DNA of 64,000 nucleotides from Pseudomonadota bacterium (GTDB lineage: Bacteria > Pseudomonadota > Alphaproteobacteria > Rhodobacterales > Rhodobacteraceae). The notes under the pieces were generated by a model. It saw only the letters and a list, made by a program, of their open reading frames with translations, was not told the origin of the DNA and did no database searches. The stretch is taken from assembly GCA_020161615.1 (NCBI GenBank), contig JAIUPD010000010.1, positions 124,001 to 188,000 on the forward strand, in the 5' to 3' direction. Shown piece after piece: positions 62,059-64,000 of this stretch. The position numbers were made by a program, and so were the translations under genes. The first letter of the stretch is position 1. Each line of letters opens with the position of its first letter.

Positions 62059-63750
62059 TCACGCCCGGATTGCGTCCGGGCGCGCTTCGGTGCCGGTCTT
62101 AAGGCCCAGCTTGCGCAACCGGTAATCAAGCTGCGCCCTGCTGAGACCGAGATCGCGCGCCGCGGCCGAGACATTGCCCTTGGCCGCCGCCAGCGCGCTG
62201 GTATAGGCGTCGATCTCCATCTGCTGCAGGGTGCGCCCCTCGACCTTGCCGTCCGACGTGCTGCGCACGATGCTGCCGCTGGCATGCGCGCGCTCGATGA
62301 ACTCGGGCAGTTCTTCCAGCCCGGAAAACAGATGCGAGATTTCCAGCTCGCCCGCCGGCTCGGCAAAGATTACCCCGCGTTCCAGCATGTTCGACAATTC
62401 CCGAACATTGCCGGGATAATCGTAGCGCAGCAGCAGGTCCATCGCGGCCCCGCTGATCTTGCGCAGGGGGCGGCCGTGGCGGCGGGCGTGGCGCTGTAGG
62501 AAATGCTCGATCAGCATGGGCAGATCGTCGCGCCGCTCGCGCAGGGGCGGCAGGGCGACGGGCAAGAGCGAGAGACGGTAGAAGAGATCGGCGCGGAAGG
62601 CGCCCGACTTCACCGCCTCGCGCGGCTGGCCCGAACAGGCCGAGACGATGCGGAAACCAGCCCGTGCCCCCTCGCGCGCCTGCAGACGCAGCGCCAGATG
62701 CCCCTGCAGCGGGCGCGAGAGCGAAAGCACGTCATTGAGAAACAGCGTCCCGCCCGCGGCACGGTCGATCTGCGCATCGAGCCGGGCGATGGCCGCCGGC
62801 GCGTCGTCATTGTCGAACATCGAGCAATTGACCGCGATGAAGGGCCCGCCCGGATGCCGCCCGATCTCGTGCAGGCGGCGGGCAAACAGCTCCTTGCCTG
62901 TGCCCGGCTCGCCCAGCAACATCACCGGCTCGTCCGAGCCACTGACCCGCTCGATCAGCCGCCGCGCCCGCATGATCGCGGCCGAGCGCCCCTGGATCAT
63001 CGACACCCCGTCCTCGACCGGTTTCGGCAGCTCGACCGGCGGTGTCCAGGGCTTGCCCTTCACCCGTGGCTCGGTCAGGCCGAATTCCTCCAGTTCGGGC
63101 ACGTCGTCGCCCCAGGCCTCGGCATTGCGCCCGATGATCACGCAGCGCTCGGCCCCCATGCCAGTGCATTCCATCTCGCGGAAGATCACCGGATAGCCGA
63201 AAAGCCGCGTGGTATAGCCCGAGGGCACGCCGATCAGCATCCAGCAGACCGGGCAGTCGCACACCCCGAAATGCGTCAGATGCTCGACCGCTTCGGTGCT
63301 GTCATGCCAGTAGAATTCGCCATGGTAATGGTTGCGCGAGACGTCGAATTCGAAGCGCCGCGTCGTGACCTTGACGAAACCCTCCATCGTGTGGATGCGC
63401 GGCCCTGCGGCCAAAGCGGCGGTCAGGTCCTGCTGCTGGAAGCGCTTGGCGATGACATCGGCCAGATGGATGCCCTGATACCAGCCCACGCAGCGAAAGA
63501 TGCGGCGGGTCTGGTCGATGCCCATCGCCTCGATCATTTCCCGGCGCAACTGACCCAGCGAAGAGGTCTGCAGCAGGACCATCCGGTCCTCGTTCAGCCA
63601 GATCCGCCCGTCGCCAAGCGCGAATTGCAACGCGCCCGCGAGGTCAGACAGGGTTGGTGGCGCGCCCTCGTCCAGCAGCTTTGAATCGCCCCGCGACAAC
63701 AAGCGCGGCGCCCGGCGCGAGGCTTCGGTGAGCGAGATTCTCTTGGCCAT
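62059..63750 (-). CDS. XylR/DmpR-type aromatic-responsive regulator lacking the GAFTGA loop
   Basis: A 563-residue protein in three parts. Residues ~25-240 are a XylR_N/V4R sensor: C169, E192, C195 and C203 have the spacing of the MopR zinc site, and H120 and W148 match its phenol-binding His and Trp. Residues ~250-480 form an AAA+ domain with Walker A GEPGTGKE (280-287), but between NCS (308) and GGTLFL (333) only 24 residues remain and GAFTGA is absent; Walker B reads LFLND instead of LFLDE. The C-terminus has a Fis-type HTH (NVSAAARDLGLSRAQLDYRLRKLGL). It should not drive sigma-54 promoters. Divergent from the gene at 63955. Confidence 0.88.
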   Translation of the reverse strand: MAKRISLTEASRRAPRLLSRGDSKLLDEGAPPTLSDLAGALQFALGDGRIWLNEDRMVLLQTSSLGQLRREMIEAMGIDQTRRIFRCVGWYQGIHLADVIAKRFQQQDLTAALAAGPRIHTMEGFVKVTTRRFEFDVSRNHYHGEFYWHDSTEAVEHLTHFGVCDCPVCWMLIGVPSGYTTRLFGYPVIFREMECTGMGAERCVIIGRNAEAWGDDVPELEEFGLTEPRVKGKPWTPPVELPKPVEDGVSMIQGRSAAIMRARRLIERVSGSDEPVMLLGEPGTGKELFARRLHEIGRHPGGPFIAVNCSMFDNDDAPAAIARLDAQIDRAAGGTLFLNDVLSLSRPLQGHLALRLQAREGARAGFRIVSACSGQPREAVKSGAFRADLFYRLSLLPVALPPLRERRDDLPMLIEHFLQRHARRHGRPLRKISGAAMDLLLRYDYPGNVRELSNMLERGVIFAEPAGELEISHLFSGLEELPEFIERAHASGSIVRSTSDGKVEGRTLQQMEIDAYTSALAAAKGNVSAAARDLGLSRAQLDYRLRKLGLKTGTEARPDAIRA

Positions 63751-63954
63751 TGCGCAATTGATGCATGATGAAGACGGGCTTCACCAAATCATGAAATTTC
63801 TGCGCGTGCAATGAACTGAAAATAGACGATTAAAAACAGATCTTTGCATGATTTTCATTTCCATGGAGACTTTTTCCTTGAGCGAGACTTCACCAGATCG
63901 CCCAACTCCCCGCATCGCGGCGCCAAAGGAGGCGCTGCCAAGGGAGGAACGGAT
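63751..63954. promoter_or_regulatory. Divergent control region of the XylR-like gene and the next operon
   Basis: AT-rich from about 63765 to 63880. It holds TGAAG/CTTCA (63799-… region around 63777-63782) nested in a CATGA...TCATG dyad near 63764-63795, and CAATTG near the regulator start. No TGGC-N9-TTGCA sigma-54 promoter was found on either strand. Individual sites could not be assigned with confidence. Confidence 0.35.
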
Positions 63955-64000
63955 ATGGACGGGACAACAAGGGCTTTCCTGGACGAAAGCCAGTGGAGCG
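63955..64000 (+). CDS. Start of an unidentified gene (truncated by window end)
   Basis: ATG at 63955 is preceded by AAGGGAGGA 6 bases upstream, a strong ribosome-binding site. Only the first 15 residues are visible (MDGTTRAFLDESQWS), too few for a family call. Its divergence from the XylR-like gene suggests it opens an aromatic-degradation operon. Confidence 0.5.
   Translation, partial: MDGTTRAFLDESQWS

Noticed and set aside
62062-62082. Perfect 8-bp hairpin CGCCCGGA/TCCGGGCG as terminator
   Set aside because: It lies within the last codons of the XylR-like gene and has no U-run on either side.

Overview
The window is a GC-rich stretch of an alphaproteobacterial genome. Gene style (many ATGA/TGATG overlaps, several TTG/GTG starts behind strong Shine-Dalgarno sequences), the mix of transporter families and the intergenic hairpins with short AT loops suggest the Rhodobacterales, perhaps Paracoccus or a relative. 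That placement is inference. No rRNA, tRNA, CRISPR array, insertion sequence or phage gene was seen. Almost everything is accessory catabolism: several separate uptake-plus-degradation modules, each with its own regulator family.

Module 1 (1-17.4 kb): the end of an amidase gene, a FAD monooxygenase, an IclR regulator, then a tightly coupled operon of about 14 kb. The operon holds a small HTH-like protein, a NitT/TauT-type ABC importer, a cupin, a Rieske oxygenase, two SDRs, an alpha/beta hydrolase, a type I extradiol dioxygenase, a ThDP enzyme, an aspartate-dehydrogenase-like protein, an aldehyde dehydrogenase, an adrenodoxin-reductase-type flavoprotein, a short flavodoxin and a pentapeptide-repeat protein. 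It reads as import, ring oxygenation, meta-cleavage, hydrolysis and aldehyde oxidation of an aromatic, possibly nitrogenous, compound. The monooxygenase and operon promoters share a 12-nt operator-like motif.

17.5-32.9 kb is mixed: an HPP/CBS membrane protein behind GdhA, a tandem Rnk/GreA-like protein, a GntR/TSUP pair, a PhyH-type dioxygenase divergent from a LysR gene, an AraC regulator, and a DUF2817 hydrolase divergent from a Dpp-type ABC importer.

Module 2 (33.1-42.2 kb): two PadR regulators bracket an ALDH-SDR-TctCBA operon that continues into a carotenoid/stilbene cleavage oxygenase and an alpha/beta hydrolase. A near-perfect palindrome sits between the -35 and -10 of its promoter. 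Module 3 (42.2-50.5 kb): a sugar ABC importer with a TetR gene is divergent from a DUF6379 protein, a TIM-barrel protein and a GMC oxidoreductase. This looks like a C-glycoside oxidation/deglycosylation cassette, and both divergent promoters carry TGAGC-type palindromes.

Module 4 (50.5-62 kb): an IclR gene is divergent from a cyclase-family hydrolase, cupin, SDR, 3-hydroxyacyl-CoA-dehydrogenase-like protein, two paralogous Tat-exported binding proteins flanking a PhlG-like C-C hydrolase, a Liv-type ABC importer and a beta-keto acid cleavage enzyme. Together they suggest import and retro-Claisen/beta-keto degradation of a polyketone-like compound. The window closes with a XylR/DmpR-type aromatic sensor that keeps the phenol-pocket and zinc residues but lacks the sigma-54 GAFTGA loop, divergent from the first codons of another operon.
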